DNA of 64,000 nt from contig CP016269.1 of NCBI GenBank assembly GCA_001880285.1, positions 1,250,501-1,314,500 on the forward strand. Direction: 5' to 3'. How positions within the stretch are numbered: the stretch's first letter is position 1; the number at the start of each line of letters is the position of its first letter. A model generated the notes under the pieces. It had not been told where the DNA came from. It saw nothing but the letters and a program-made list of their open reading frames with translations, and did not search any database. Source of the DNA: Flavobacteriaceae bacterium UJ101 (GTDB lineage Bacteria > Bacteroidota > Bacteroidia > Flavobacteriales > UJ101). Position numbers and translations under genes: made by a program. Below, piece after piece: positions 8,102-18,820 of this stretch.

Positions 8102-9169
8102 TTACGAATTTTTGATATAGTTCACAATCCATTCACCTACTTCAGAAGTAGTGTGTTTTTCACCATTTCCAGCTAAATCCACCGTTACAAAATTTTGTTT
8201 CAAACTTTCATTCACAGCTTCTTTAATCAAATTGGCTTCATCATTCAATTTAAAAGCATATTCAAACATCATTGCAGCAGATAATATTGTTCCTAGTGGA
8301 TTTGCAATATTTTGTCCTGCTGCTTGAGGATAAGAACCATGAATAGGCTCAAAAACAGAAGTGTGCACACCCACTGAGGCAGATGGCATCAAGCCCATAG
8401 AGCCTGAAATCACTGAAGCTTCGTCAGTCAAAATATCACCAAACATATTTTCTGTTACCATTACATCAAACCCTTCAGGCCAGGTAATAATACGCATAGC
8501 GGCAGCATCTACAAACAAATATTCTGTTTCTACTTCTGGAAACTCTTTCTCAATTTCTTGAGCTACTTCACGCCACAAACGAGAGGTTTCCATTACGTTA
8601 GCTTTATCTACTACACATAATTTTTTACGTCGTTTCATAGCATATTCATATGCTAAACGTACAATGCGTTCTACTTCTTCTTTTGAATAAATACAAACAT
8701 CATAAGCTACATTACCTTCTTCTTTTCTTCCTTTATCTCCAAAATAACTTCCTCCTGTTAGTTCACGAACACATACAAAATCGGCATTTTCAACTAATTC
8801 TTTCTTTAAAGGTGATTTATCTACCAAAGAAGGAAATACCGATGTGGGACGAATATTAGCATATAAACCCAAATCTTTTCGCATTTTCAATAAACCTTGC
8901 TCTGGACGTACTTTTGCAGAAGGATCATTATCAAACTTGGGATGACCAATGGCTCCAAAAAGCACCGCATCTGCTTGCATACACAACTCATGAGTTGATT
9001 TAGGATAAGGTTCTCCAACTTCATCAATGGCCGTGGCACCTACCAAGGCTTCTTGATAACTTAATTCGTGGCCAAACTTTTCAGCAATGACTTGAGTCAC
9101 TTTTAAGGCTTCTTGGGTTACTTCTGGGCCTATTCCATCGCCTGGAAGTACGGCTATGTTTAATTTCAT
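8102..9169 (-). CDS. leuB: 3-isopropylmalate dehydrogenase
   Basis: Oxidatively decarboxylates 3-isopropylmalate with NAD+, the third step of leucine synthesis. The 355-residue protein begins [17 protein letters not shown] and contains the family Mg2+/substrate motif [15 protein letters not shown] and the NAD-binding region [16 protein letters not shown]. All expected segments are intact. It is the last gene of the ilv-leu operon, separated from the preceding YwqK-like gene by 158 bp that contain a REP-like palindrome. If the paralogous synthase upstream makes citramalate, LeuB would also act on 3-methylmalate. Confidence 0.97.
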   Translation of the reverse strand: MKLNIAVLPGDGIGPEVTQEALKVTQVIAEKFGHELSYQEALVGATAIDEVGEPYPKSTHELCMQADAVLFGAIGHPKFDNDPSAKVRPEQGLLKMRKDLGLYANIRPTSVFPSLVDKSPLKKELVENADFVCVRELTGGSYFGDKGRKEEGNVAYDVCIYSKEEVERIVRLAYEYAMKRRKKLCVVDKANVMETSRLWREVAQEIEKEFPEVETEYLFVDAAAMRIITWPEGFDVMVTENMFGDILTDEASVISGSMGLMPSASVGVHTSVFEPIHGSYPQAAGQNIANPLGTILSAAMMFEYAFKLNDEANLIKEAVNESLKQNFVTVDLAGNGEKHTTSEVGEWIVNYIKNS

Positions 9170-9228
9170 ATGGTTATTTTTTTATAATTCTACTTTTCAA
9201 AATGTATTAAGTATTGTAGCGGCATCCT

Positions 9229-9246
9229 CCCGAACTTGTTTCGGGG
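9229..9246. repeat. REP-like palindrome with AACTTGTTT core
   Basis: CCCGAACTTGTTTCGGGG forms a 6-bp stem around CTTGT. The same core, AACTTGATTT, occurs in the larger palindrome at 13636-13720, so the two are probably members of one dispersed intergenic family. Both lie inside the ilv-leu operon. Confidence 0.55.
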
Positions 9247-9327
9247 TAACGTCCTTAACTTACTATTTTTTAATCCAATTGAACATTTTTTTATTATTTA
9301 CTCGATACAATCACTTTGATAAAACCG

Positions 9328-9915
9328 TTATTCTTGTGTTTTCATAAAAGTACCTCGATAAGGTTTTCCATTTCGATACGTTCCCTCAGCCAATATATGT
9401 TGCATATTTTCATCTTCGTATATGATTTTCTTACGAAGTTGTCCCTTCTTATATTCACTCCAGACCGTAACCGTTCCCATACAATTGGATTTCTCTTCTA
9501 TAAACGTTCCTTCGTAAGGTTCTTCATCCCAATAAATTCCTTCGGCCTTAACGGAGCCATCTAAGGCATATTTTGTTGTCAGTTCATTTCCTTCCTTGTC
9601 GTATTTTGATATGGTTTGAATAGCAATTGGTTCTTCATTTTGATAAAAAAAATCAACAAATGTACCTCTTTGTAAATCAAAATCGAAATTACCTATTAAT
9701 TTTCCTGATTTAGCATAATATTCAATTATTTCAGCAGGACAATTTATATCTTTCATAGCCAATTCTCCTGTATTATAATAAGTTAGCTTCACTATCGTAT
9801 CAAAACAAACTCTACTTTGAACAAATTCCTGTCCATATAAAAAAGAGATACTATTCCAAATCATAAAAATTCCAATTCCTATTTTTTTTAGTATATCTTT
9901 TATCTCAGCATACAT
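9328..9915 (-). CDS. YwqK/MORN-like repeat protein of unknown function
   Basis: A 195-residue protein. Residues 1-28 contain a hydrophobic stretch (IGIGIFMIWNSISFLYG) that could be a signal peptide or membrane anchor. The rest contains short repeats of the kind seen in YwqK/MORN-variant proteins: GKLIGNFDF, EGIYWDEEPYEGTF and AEGTYRNGKPYRGTF. It starts 4 nt after the end of leuA2 and is therefore co-transcribed with the leucine genes, yet nothing links it to amino-acid synthesis. I infer an insertion into the operon. Function unknown. Confidence 0.7.
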   Translation of the reverse strand: MYAEIKDILKKIGIGIFMIWNSISFLYGQEFVQSRVCFDTIVKLTYYNTGELAMKDINCPAEIIEYYAKSGKLIGNFDFDLQRGTFVDFFYQNEEPIAIQTISKYDKEGNELTTKYALDGSVKAEGIYWDEEPYEGTFIEEKSNCMGTVTVWSEYKKGQLRKKIIYEDENMQHILAEGTYRNGKPYRGTFMKTQE

Positions 9916-9919
9916 GGCT

Positions 9920-11437
9920 TTAATTCTTAATTAAATTTAGCATTCTTTCTGTTGCTTTTAACGCCGATACCGTTTGATCTGAATCTAATCCTCTTGTTTT
10001 AAATTCACGTTCTCCTTTCCATGTAATAATCGTCTCACAAAGAGCATCCGTTTTTCCTCCAGGAGGTATTCGTACGGTATAATCTGTTAACTCAGGTAAA
10101 AGTATATTTAACTTTTTATAAATACCTTTCAAAGCATTCATAAAAGCATCATATTGTCCATCACCTTGTGCACTTCCCTCATAAGTTTTATCATCAATAA
10201 TAACTGATAAGGTTGCAGCCGGACGCATATTTTTTGAATGGGTTAACATATAATTTTCAATACTTACCCGTTTTTCAATAGCTTTATTATCTAAGACATC
10301 TGAAATAATATACGGCAAATCATCTGCTGTGATCATTTCTTTTTTATCACCTAAACTGATGATTTGCTGTGTTACTTTTTTCAGGTCTTCATTTGACAAT
10401 TTGATACCTAATTCTTGTAAATTTTTTTCAATATTGGCTTTCCCTGATGTTTTCCCTAATGCATATTTACGTTTACGCCCAAAACGTTCAGGCATTAAAT
10501 CATTAAAATACAAATTGTTTTTATTATCTCCATCTGCATGAATTCCAGCAGTTTGAGTAAACACATTTTCACCTACAACGGGTTTATTAACCGGGATTCT
10601 AAATCCAGAAAACGTTTCGACCAACTTTGAAACTTTAAATAAAGAACTTTCCTTAATTTGAGTTTCAACATCAGTATAGAAATCATTTAAAATAGCACAA
10701 GCACTTGCTAAAGGGGCATTTCCTGCACGTTCTCCCATTCCATTTATAGTTAAATGCAACCCATGAACACCTCCTTTAATTGCTCCCATCACATTGGCAA
10801 TACTCAAATCATAATCGTTATGAGCATGAAAATCAAAATGCAAAGAAGGATACATTACAGTTAATTCTTTTACAAAATCATACGATTCACAAGGTGTTAA
10901 AATCCCCAAGGTATCAGGTAATAAAACTCGTTTCACAGGCTGTCTTGTAAGAAAATCTATCATTTGCAAAACATATTCTTTCGAATGACGCATTCCATTA
11001 CTCCAATCTTCTAAATACACATTAGTTGAAACTCCTTTTTTCTGTGCATAAGCAATAACTTCTGCTATTTCTGAAAAATGCTGTTCGGGTGTTTTTTTTA
11101 ATTGATGTGTTAAATGATTTAAAGATCCTTTAGTTAAAAGATTCATCGTGATAGCTCCAGCTTCACCCATCCAATCAACTGAAGTCTTACCATCTACAAA
11201 GGTTAACACTTCTATTTTTTCTAAATGATTATTTTCTTTAGCCCAAGACGTAATCTTTTTAACTGCCTGAAATTCACCTTCTGAAACACGAGCTGAAGCA
11301 ATTTCCAATCGATCAACTTGTATTTCTTCTAATAATAGCTGTGCAATTGTTAATTTTTCAGCAGCTGAAAACGATACTCCGGAGGTTTGTTCCCCATCTC
11401 GAAGTGTCGTATCCATTATTTCAATTTTTCTTTTCAT
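9920..11437 (-). CDS. 2-isopropylmalate/citramalate synthase-family protein (LeuA2)
   Basis: A 505-residue acyl-transferring aldolase of the HMGL-like/LeuA superfamily, condensing acetyl-CoA with a 2-oxo acid. The TIM-barrel has [15 protein letters not shown] at the start and the metal-binding HAHNDYDLSIAN loop; a LeuA-type regulatory (allosteric) domain fills about residues 385-505. A second, more canonical LeuA is encoded at 13754-15286, so this enzyme may use a different 2-oxo acid: either 2-oxoisovalerate as LeuA or pyruvate as citramalate synthase. The pairing with leuB, leuC and leuD fits either. Substrate choice cannot be read with certainty from sequence. Confidence 0.85.
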   Translation of the reverse strand: MKRKIEIMDTTLRDGEQTSGVSFSAAEKLTIAQLLLEEIQVDRLEIASARVSEGEFQAVKKITSWAKENNHLEKIEVLTFVDGKTSVDWMGEAGAITMNLLTKGSLNHLTHQLKKTPEQHFSEIAEVIAYAQKKGVSTNVYLEDWSNGMRHSKEYVLQMIDFLTRQPVKRVLLPDTLGILTPCESYDFVKELTVMYPSLHFDFHAHNDYDLSIANVMGAIKGGVHGLHLTINGMGERAGNAPLASACAILNDFYTDVETQIKESSLFKVSKLVETFSGFRIPVNKPVVGENVFTQTAGIHADGDNKNNLYFNDLMPERFGRKRKYALGKTSGKANIEKNLQELGIKLSNEDLKKVTQQIISLGDKKEMITADDLPYIISDVLDNKAIEKRVSIENYMLTHSKNMRPAATLSVIIDDKTYEGSAQGDGQYDAFMNALKGIYKKLNILLPELTDYTVRIPPGGKTDALCETIITWKGEREFKTRGLDSDQTVSALKATERMLNLIKN

Positions 11438-11484
11438 ATTTTTTTAAGCTTTAAGCAATACGCTGTATGCTTTTTTTAAATATC

Positions 11485-12081
11485 TTAAAAAGGTCTTTTT
11501 ATTTCAAAATCAGCTATTTCTGTTTTCATGGCTTGTAAATAATCTATATCATCATAGCCATTTAACATATTTTCTTTTTTATAACTATTTATTTCAAAAG
11601 ATTCAGCCTCCCCAGTTGCTTTTAAAATCACTTTTTGTTCAGGTAGATTAACTTCAATTTCTGTTTTAGGATCTGCTTCAATTGCTCGAAATATTTTCTC
11701 TACAAATTCTTCTGAAACCTGAACAGGTAAAACTCCTACATTTAAACAATTTCCTTTGAAAATATCTGCAAAAAAGGAAGAGATAACACAACGGAAACCA
11801 TAATCATATACAGACCATGCTGCATGTTCTCGTGAAGATCCACTACCAAAGTTCTTTCCTCCTACTAATATCTTTCCTCCATAAATTGGATTATTTAAAA
11901 CAAAACTTTCTTTTGGAGTTCCATCTACATTATAACGCCAATCTCTAAAAAGATTATCTCCAAAGCCTTTACGTTCTGTTGCCTTTAAAAATCGTGCTGG
12001 TATAATTTGATCGGTATCCACATTCTCAATAGGAAGAGGTACTGCTGTACTAGTTAATATATTAAATTTATCGTATGCCAT
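11485..12081 (-). CDS. leuD: 3-isopropylmalate dehydratase small subunit
   Basis: The swivel domain of isopropylmalate isomerase, which pairs with LeuC to convert 2- to 3-isopropylmalate. The 198-residue sequence carries NVDTDQIIPARFLK and the GKNFGSGSSREHAAW substrate-binding motif typical of the aconitase small-subunit family. It is normal in length and intact. It sits between leuC and leuA2, with 108 bp before it and 47 bp after it. Confidence 0.96.
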   Translation of the reverse strand: MAYDKFNILTSTAVPLPIENVDTDQIIPARFLKATERKGFGDNLFRDWRYNVDGTPKESFVLNNPIYGGKILVGGKNFGSGSSREHAAWSVYDYGFRCVISSFFADIFKGNCLNVGVLPVQVSEEFVEKIFRAIEADPKTEIEVNLPEQKVILKATGEAESFEINSYKKENMLNGYDDIDYLQAMKTEIADFEIKRPF

Positions 12082-12189
12082 ATTTTTTTATTAAGAATTA
12101 AAATGTAGAGATGAAGGATTTCCTCAAATCACATTCGTAATTGTTTATTTTTTAAATTAATTCTTCTCTTAGAATTCTAAAATCTATAT

Positions 12190-13584
12190 TTATAAAAACT
12201 CCCTAGGATCCGTAACAACTCCAGTAATAGCAGCTGCAGCTGCAGTATATGGACTCGCCAACATTGTACGTGCGCCAGGCCCTTGACGTCCTTCAAAATT
12301 TCGATTAGATGTACTCACAGCATATTTTCCTGCTGGAATTTTATCATCATTCATTGCCAAACATGCAGAACAACCCGGTTGACGTAAAGCAAAACCTGCT
12401 TCTGTTAAAATATCTAATATTCCTTCCTCTTTAATCTGAGCTTCAACAATATGAGAACCTGGAACAATCCATGCGGTTACATTTTCTGCTTTTTTCTTTC
12501 CTTTCACAATAGATGCAAAAGCTCGAAAATCTTCAATTCGACCATTCGTACAACTTCCTACAAATACATAATCTACTTTTTTACCTGAGATTGGATCTGA
12601 TTCATTATACCCCATATAATCTAATGATTTTTTATAGGTTGCTTCATTTTCTTTTGCTTGAGAAACGGTCGGAATTTTCTGCGAGATTCCTATTCCCATA
12701 CCTGGATTTGTTCCATAGGTTATCATCGGCTCTATATTGGAAGCATCAAATGTATATTCTTTATCAAAAGTAGCTTCTTGATCTGTTTTTAATGTTTTCC
12801 AATACGCTACTAACTCTTCCCATTTTTCACCTTTAGGAGCTTGCTCTCTTCCTTTTATATAATCAAAAGTAGTTTGATCGGGAGCAATCATTCCACCACG
12901 TGCACCACTCTCAATACTCAGATTACATACTGTCATACGGCCTTCCATTGTCATATTTTCAAAAACCTCTCCTGCGTATTCAATAAAATGACCTGTACCA
13001 CCAGCGGTTGTTATTTGTGAAATAATGTACAATGCTACATCTTTTGGTGTAACACCATGACCCAATTTTCCATTTACCGTAATACGCATTTTTTTAGGTT
13101 TAGGCTGCATAATACATTGTGAGGAAAGTACCATCTCTACTTCAGAAGTACCTATTCCAAATGCAATAGCTCCAAAAGCTCCATGAGTAGATGTATGTGA
13201 ATCTCCACATACAATAGTCATACCCGGTAAGGTAATTCCATTTTCAGGTCCCACTACGTGAACAATTCCATTTTTCTCGTGTCCTAATCCCCAATGTGAT
13301 ATTCCATATTTATTTGAATTTTGTTCCAATGCTTTCAATTGATTGGCTGATAGTGGATCTTCAACTGGCAAATGTTGGTTAACAGTAGGTGTGTTATGAT
13401 CTGCTGTAGCAAATGTTCTATTGGGATACATCACACCAATCCCTCTATTTTCTAGTCCTAGAAAAGCTACAGGAGACGTAACTTCATGAATTAAATGACG
13501 ATCAATAAAAAGTACATCTGGTCCATCTTCAATGGATCGTACTATATGAGCGTCCCATACTTTATCAAATAGTGTTCTGTTCAT
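12190..13584 (-). CDS. leuC: 3-isopropylmalate dehydratase large subunit
   Basis: Catalytic large subunit of isopropylmalate isomerase, a [4Fe-4S] aconitase-family enzyme. The three cluster cysteines are in FVGSCTNGR and [11 protein letters not shown] (C-x2-C). The N-terminal [15 protein letters not shown] and the [13 protein letters not shown] motif are also family hallmarks. The 464 residues are the usual length. Together with LeuD it handles 2-isopropylmalate and, in organisms with citramalate synthase, citramalate. A 169-bp gap with a palindromic repeat separates it from leuA. Confidence 0.97.
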   Translation of the reverse strand: MNRTLFDKVWDAHIVRSIEDGPDVLFIDRHLIHEVTSPVAFLGLENRGIGVMYPNRTFATADHNTPTVNQHLPVEDPLSANQLKALEQNSNKYGISHWGLGHEKNGIVHVVGPENGITLPGMTIVCGDSHTSTHGAFGAIAFGIGTSEVEMVLSSQCIMQPKPKKMRITVNGKLGHGVTPKDVALYIISQITTAGGTGHFIEYAGEVFENMTMEGRMTVCNLSIESGARGGMIAPDQTTFDYIKGREQAPKGEKWEELVAYWKTLKTDQEATFDKEYTFDASNIEPMITYGTNPGMGIGISQKIPTVSQAKENEATYKKSLDYMGYNESDPISGKKVDYVFVGSCTNGRIEDFRAFASIVKGKKKAENVTAWIVPGSHIVEAQIKEEGILDILTEAGFALRQPGCSACLAMNDDKIPAGKYAVSTSNRNFEGRQGPGARTMLASPYTAAAAAITGVVTDPREFL

Positions 13585-13635
13585 GTCTTTTTTTTAATAT
13601 TTTAGTATTTAGTAGGTTGGATTTTTGATATATTA

Positions 13636-13720
13636 TTTGTCATTCCAAACTTGATTTGGACTCTTATCTTATATAAAATATTACATTAATAAGATGTTGA
13701 ATCAAGTTCAACATGACAAA
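13636..13720. repeat. Long imperfect palindrome in leuA-leuC gap
   Basis: The arms TTTGTCATTCCAAACTTGAT and, in inverse complement, TTTGTCATGTTGAACTTGAT form an imperfect inverted repeat of about 85 bp. Each arm is itself a small palindrome around AACTTGATT. It shares a core with 9229-9246. The transcript would fold into a large cruciform-like hairpin inside the ilv-leu mRNA, which may affect stability or processing; that is inference. Confidence 0.65.
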
Positions 13721-13753
13721 AGATTACAATTACCAACCTTCATATTCTCAAAC

Positions 13754-15286
13754 TTATGCTTTATACAAAGCAATTTCTTCCTCTCTTTTTAAATGTCTTA
13801 TTGATTTATTAACAGCATCAATATAAGCTTTAACTGATGCTTCTACAATATCTGTACTGGCAGCAAATCCACGGCTTTTCTTACCATTTTTTACACTAAT
13901 ATGCACCTTACATAAATCTTCACTACCTTTTGTAACCCCTTGAATTAAAAATTCTTCAATATTCATTTCTTTTTGGATTACCTTTTTAATTGCTGTAATC
14001 GCTGCATCAACAGGTCCATTACCCGTCGCAGTCGTTTCAAATTTTTCACCTTCAATATCTAAATGAACAACAGCTGTTGGAATATTTGTTCCTGAAATAA
14101 CTTGTAGAAAATCCAATTTGATTTGATCTTCACTATTTAGTTCTTCTTCATCTATTAAAATCAACAAATCTTCATTAACTACTTCACGTTTTTGATCCGC
14201 CATTACAAGAAAATCTTGATAAATTTGATCAATTTTCTCACTATCAAAAGAAAAACCTAATACTTCTAAACGATGTTTGATTGCTGCACGTCCACTTCTT
14301 GCAGTCAAGACAATTGAACTTTCATCCACTCCAACATCTTTAGGATCCATAATTTCATAATTTTCACGATGTTTTAATACACCATCTTGATGGATTCCTG
14401 ATGAATGAGCAAAAGCATTACGCCCTACAATTGCTTTATTGGGTTGAACAGGCATATTCATCAAACCTGAAACCAACTTACTAATACTATTTAATTGTTC
14501 AGTAACAATGTTCGTTTGAAAAGGTAAATCCTGATGACAATGAATGGCCATAACCACTTCTTCTAATGAGGTGTTCCCTGCACGTTCACCAATCCCATTA
14601 ATAGTAACTTCCACTTGTCGTGCCCCATTCATTACACCTGCTAAAGTATTGGCTGTTGATAAACCTAAATCTTCATGACAATGCGTTGAAATGATGGCTT
14701 TATCGATATTAGGAACATTATTCATTAAGAAAGCTATTTTTTCTCCATATTGATGTGGTAAACAATAACCCGTCGTATCAGGAATATTGACTACTGTGGC
14801 TCCTGCCTTAATTACAGCTTCTACAACACGAGCTAAATTTTCTTTTTCAGTACGTCCTGCATCTTCAATATAAAATTCAACATCATCAATTAAGTTTCGA
14901 GCATACTTAGTTGCATTTACTCCTCTTTCTATAATTTTTTCTAACGTTGAATTAAATTTATACTTAATATGAAAATCTGATGCTCCAATCCCTGTATGAA
15001 TTCGTCCTTTTTTAGCAAATTTCAATGCTTGAGCTGCTACATCAATATCATTTTCTACAGCTCGAGTTAAGGCACAAATCGTAGGATTTGTCACAGCTTT
15101 TGATATTTCGATAACTGAATTAAAATCACCAGGACTTGATACAGGAAATCCTGCTTCAATAATATCAACTCCTAATGCTTCTAATCGCTTTGCTATTTCA
15201 ATTTTTTCAATCGTATTTAACTGACAACCCGGGACTTGTTCTCCATCTCGAAGTGTTGTATCAAATATATATAGTCTTTCGCTCAT
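13754..15286 (-). CDS. leuA: 2-isopropylmalate synthase
   Basis: Condenses acetyl-CoA with 2-oxoisovalerate, the first leucine-specific step. The 510-residue protein has the catalytic TIM barrel ([16 protein letters not shown] at the start and the metal-binding [12 protein letters not shown] loop) and the C-terminal leucine-feedback regulatory domain ending near 505 ([15 protein letters not shown]). It is the more canonical of two LeuA-type enzymes in this operon. It lies between ilvC and leuC. No threonine deaminase gene (ilvA) is present anywhere in the cluster. Confidence 0.95.
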   Translation of the reverse strand: MSERLYIFDTTLRDGEQVPGCQLNTIEKIEIAKRLEALGVDIIEAGFPVSSPGDFNSVIEISKAVTNPTICALTRAVENDIDVAAQALKFAKKGRIHTGIGASDFHIKYKFNSTLEKIIERGVNATKYARNLIDDVEFYIEDAGRTEKENLARVVEAVIKAGATVVNIPDTTGYCLPHQYGEKIAFLMNNVPNIDKAIISTHCHEDLGLSTANTLAGVMNGARQVEVTINGIGERAGNTSLEEVVMAIHCHQDLPFQTNIVTEQLNSISKLVSGLMNMPVQPNKAIVGRNAFAHSSGIHQDGVLKHRENYEIMDPKDVGVDESSIVLTARSGRAAIKHRLEVLGFSFDSEKIDQIYQDFLVMADQKREVVNEDLLILIDEEELNSEDQIKLDFLQVISGTNIPTAVVHLDIEGEKFETTATGNGPVDAAITAIKKVIQKEMNIEEFLIQGVTKGSEDLCKVHISVKNGKKSRGFAASTDIVEASVKAYIDAVNKSIRHLKREEEIALYKA

Positions 15287-15316
15287 TTGTCTTAACTTTT
15301 AATAGATTTCAGAGTT

Positions 15317-15361
15317 TAGAAATCAGTATTCTGTATTGATAATTTTGAATACTGATTTCTA
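15317..15361. repeat. 15-bp inverted repeat of the ACTGATTTC intergenic family
   Basis: TAGAAATCAGTATTC (15317-15331) and GAATACTGATTTCTA (15347-15361) are perfect inverse complements around a 15-nt spacer, between leuA and ilvC. Related degenerate copies (CTGAGTACTGATATC, CTGAGTACTAATTC read on the minus strand) occur in the ilvB-ilvN and ilvD-ilvB gaps. There is no T run on either side, so it does not look like an intrinsic terminator. Confidence 0.6.
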
Positions 15362-15377
15362 CTTTCTGTTCTCTTTT

Positions 15378-16439
<1,062 letters not shown>

Positions 16440-16461
16440 TCAAGTAATCTTTAAGAATGGA

Positions 16462-16983
16462 TTAATTGAATTCTTCTAATAGTTTTGATACATGCATCGG
16501 TTTTTTTGTAATCGCTACACAACCTGATCGAACAAATTGCAATACTCCAAAAGGTTGTAATTCCTGTAATAATTCTTCTGTTTCTTTTAAATGTCCTGTC
16601 TTTTCAATTACTACAAAATCTTTACTCACTGATATAATACTTGCATGACTTTGTCTTACAATAGATTCTAGCGATTTTTCTTGTTCATCTGCATTTTCTA
16701 AAGCAATTTTATATAATGCCACCTCTTGAAAAATTGTATCGGAGTGTTCATGATAAAAAGCTCTTATTACTTCTATTTGTTTCTCTAATTGTGAAATTAC
16801 TTTTTGAACTCGTTCTTCTTCGTCAAAAACAAGAATAGTGAACTTATGAACCTCTTTTATTTCTGATTTAGAAACCGTTAAACTTTCAATATTCATTTGC
16901 CTACGGGTAAAAATATTGGTGATTCGATTTAACAATCCGATTTGATGTTCTGTATAAACTGTTATAAAATATTTTCCTTGCAT
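16462..16983 (-). CDS. ilvN: Acetolactate synthase small (regulatory) subunit
   Basis: Regulatory partner of IlvB. The N-terminal ACT domain (YFITVYTEHQIGLLNRITNIF, about residues 5-80) binds valine for feedback inhibition, and a second ACT-like part follows to residue 173. The ratio of one large and one small subunit gene is normal. The gap to ilvB is 90 bp and contains degenerate repeats of the ACTGATTTC family. Confidence 0.92.
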   Translation of the reverse strand: MQGKYFITVYTEHQIGLLNRITNIFTRRQMNIESLTVSKSEIKEVHKFTILVFDEEERVQKVISQLEKQIEVIRAFYHEHSDTIFQEVALYKIALENADEQEKSLESIVRQSHASIISVSKDFVVIEKTGHLKETEELLQELQPFGVLQFVRSGCVAITKKPMHVSKLLEEFN

Positions 16984-17073
16984 TTTATTATTTTTAGATA
17001 TCAGTACTCAGATAATCTGTATTCAGAAACGATTATTTCTTGCTACTGACTTCTGGCTTCTTTTTTCTTATTT
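16984..17073. repeat. Degenerate short-period repeats between ilvB and ilvN
   Basis: Read on the minus strand the gap contains AGAAGCCAGAAGTCAGTAGC and CTGAATACAGATTATCTGAG, then TACTGATATC. These are imperfect reiterations of heptamer-like units (AGAAGTC, TGAATAC) with no coding capacity. They resemble the motif of the 15317-15361 inverted repeat. Confidence 0.5.
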
Positions 17074-18759
17074 TTAACTTAACCTTACTTCATCTACAGC
17101 TGCTCCAGTTGGCATCATAGGGAATACATTATCTTCTTTTTCAACCACTACTTCTAATAAATAGGATCCTTTAGAATTAAGAAATTCTTTAATGGCTTCT
17201 TGTAAATCTCCTCTTTGATTAATTGATTTCGCTTGAATTCCATAGGAATCTGCTAATTTGACTAAATCAGGGCTTTTCATATCGGTAAAAGAATAGCGTC
17301 TTTCAAAGAAAAGTTCTTGCCACTGACGTACCATTCCTAAAAACTGATTATTCAATACCAGAATTTTAATATCCAATTCTTCTTGTGCAATCGTTCCCAA
17401 TTCTTGAATATTCATTTGAAAACCACCATCACCCGAAATGGAGATAACTTGTCTTTTAGGAGCTCCTAATTTTGCTCCAATGGCAGAAGGCAACCCAAAT
17501 CCCATTGTCCCTAAACCACCTGACTGTACATTACTTTTATTGGAATCAAATTGAAAATAACGTGATGCTGCCATTTGGTGTTGTCCTACATCTACTGTTA
17601 AAATAGCACCTTCTTTTTTATTTTCATTAATCACCCTTATAACTTCACTCATTAGCATTCCTTCTGTAGAAGGATTCATATCATGCTGAATTACTTCTTC
17701 ATATTCTTCCTTTTGTAATTCTTTGAATCGAGCATACCATTCTGTATATTCTTTTTTCTTTATTTGTTTCGTGAACATCGGTAAAGATTCTTTACAATCT
17801 CCTACAACTGCTACATCTGCTTTAATAATTTTATCAATTTCTGCCGGATCTAATTCCAAGTGAATCACTTTGGCTTGTTTAGCATATTTTTCAACATTAC
17901 CTGTAACACGATCATCGAAACGCATTCCAATAGCAATTAAAACATCACACTCATTGGTTAGTAAATTAGGAGCATAATTTCCATGCATTCCCAACATTCC
18001 CATATTTTGAGGATGGTTGGTTGGAATATTTTGCACACCTAATAATGTCCAAGCTACAGGAATACCTGATTGTTCTACAAAATCCATAAACTCTTTTTCA
18101 GCATTTCCCAGTGTTACACCTTGACCAACAAGTATGTAAGGTTGCTTAGCTTCATTAATCAATTGTATTGCTTCATCTACTTTAGTAGTATCTACTTTTG
18201 GAAGTGCTTTATAACTACGAACTTTAGTACATTTTTCGTAAGAAAAATCTGCTTCAGAAAACTGGGCATCTTTTGTAATATCAATTACAACAGGCCCTGG
18301 ACGCCCACTTTTAGCTATATAAAAAGCTTTTGCAATAGCAGGTGCAATATCTTCCGCTTTGGTGACCTGAATATTCCATTTGGTTACCGGAGTAGAAATT
18401 CCAATAATATCCGTTTCTTGAAACGCATCGGTACCTAATAAATGTTTGGCTACTTGCCCTGTAATACAAACTAAAGGAGTACTATCAATCATAGCATCTG
18501 CCAAACCTGTAATCAAATTGGTTGCTCCTGGCCCCGAAGTTGCAAAACAGACTCCTACTTTATCTGAAACACGTGCATAACCTTGTGCCGCATGAATAGC
18601 ACCTTGTTCGTGCCTTGTTAAAACATGATTAATTTGATCTAGATAACCGTATAAACTATCATAAACGGGCATAATAGCTCCTCCTGGATAACCAAATATG
18701 GTATCTACATTTTCACTTAAAAGTGATTTTACAACTATTTCAGAACCTTGTAATTTCAT
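17074..18759 (-). CDS. ilvB: Acetolactate synthase large (catalytic) subunit
   Basis: Thiamine-diphosphate enzyme forming 2-acetolactate from two pyruvates, or 2-aceto-2-hydroxybutyrate. The 561-residue protein contains the N-terminal TPP-binding glutamate region (FGYPGGAIMPVYDSL), the central FAD-type domain, and the C-terminal TPP motif SGDGGFQMNIQELGT. All domains are intact. It follows ilvD at a 61-bp gap and precedes ilvN. This is the entry enzyme for valine and leucine synthesis. Confidence 0.97.
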   Translation of the reverse strand: MKLQGSEIVVKSLLSENVDTIFGYPGGAIMPVYDSLYGYLDQINHVLTRHEQGAIHAAQGYARVSDKVGVCFATSGPGATNLITGLADAMIDSTPLVCITGQVAKHLLGTDAFQETDIIGISTPVTKWNIQVTKAEDIAPAIAKAFYIAKSGRPGPVVIDITKDAQFSEADFSYEKCTKVRSYKALPKVDTTKVDEAIQLINEAKQPYILVGQGVTLGNAEKEFMDFVEQSGIPVAWTLLGVQNIPTNHPQNMGMLGMHGNYAPNLLTNECDVLIAIGMRFDDRVTGNVEKYAKQAKVIHLELDPAEIDKIIKADVAVVGDCKESLPMFTKQIKKKEYTEWYARFKELQKEEYEEVIQHDMNPSTEGMLMSEVIRVINENKKEGAILTVDVGQHQMAASRYFQFDSNKSNVQSGGLGTMGFGLPSAIGAKLGAPKRQVISISGDGGFQMNIQELGTIAQEELDIKILVLNNQFLGMVRQWQELFFERRYSFTDMKSPDLVKLADSYGIQAKSINQRGDLQEAIKEFLNSKGSYLLEVVVEKEDNVFPMMPTGAAVDEVRLS

Positions 18760-18820
18760 TCTTTTTAGTATTTTAGAATTAGTACTCAGACCTATTGTTC
18801 TTTAATTTTTTATTTTTACT

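Noticed and set aside
9156-9564. Two plus-strand ORFs around the leuB start
   Set aside because: They are antisense to leuB and the YwqK-like gene and have no promoter.
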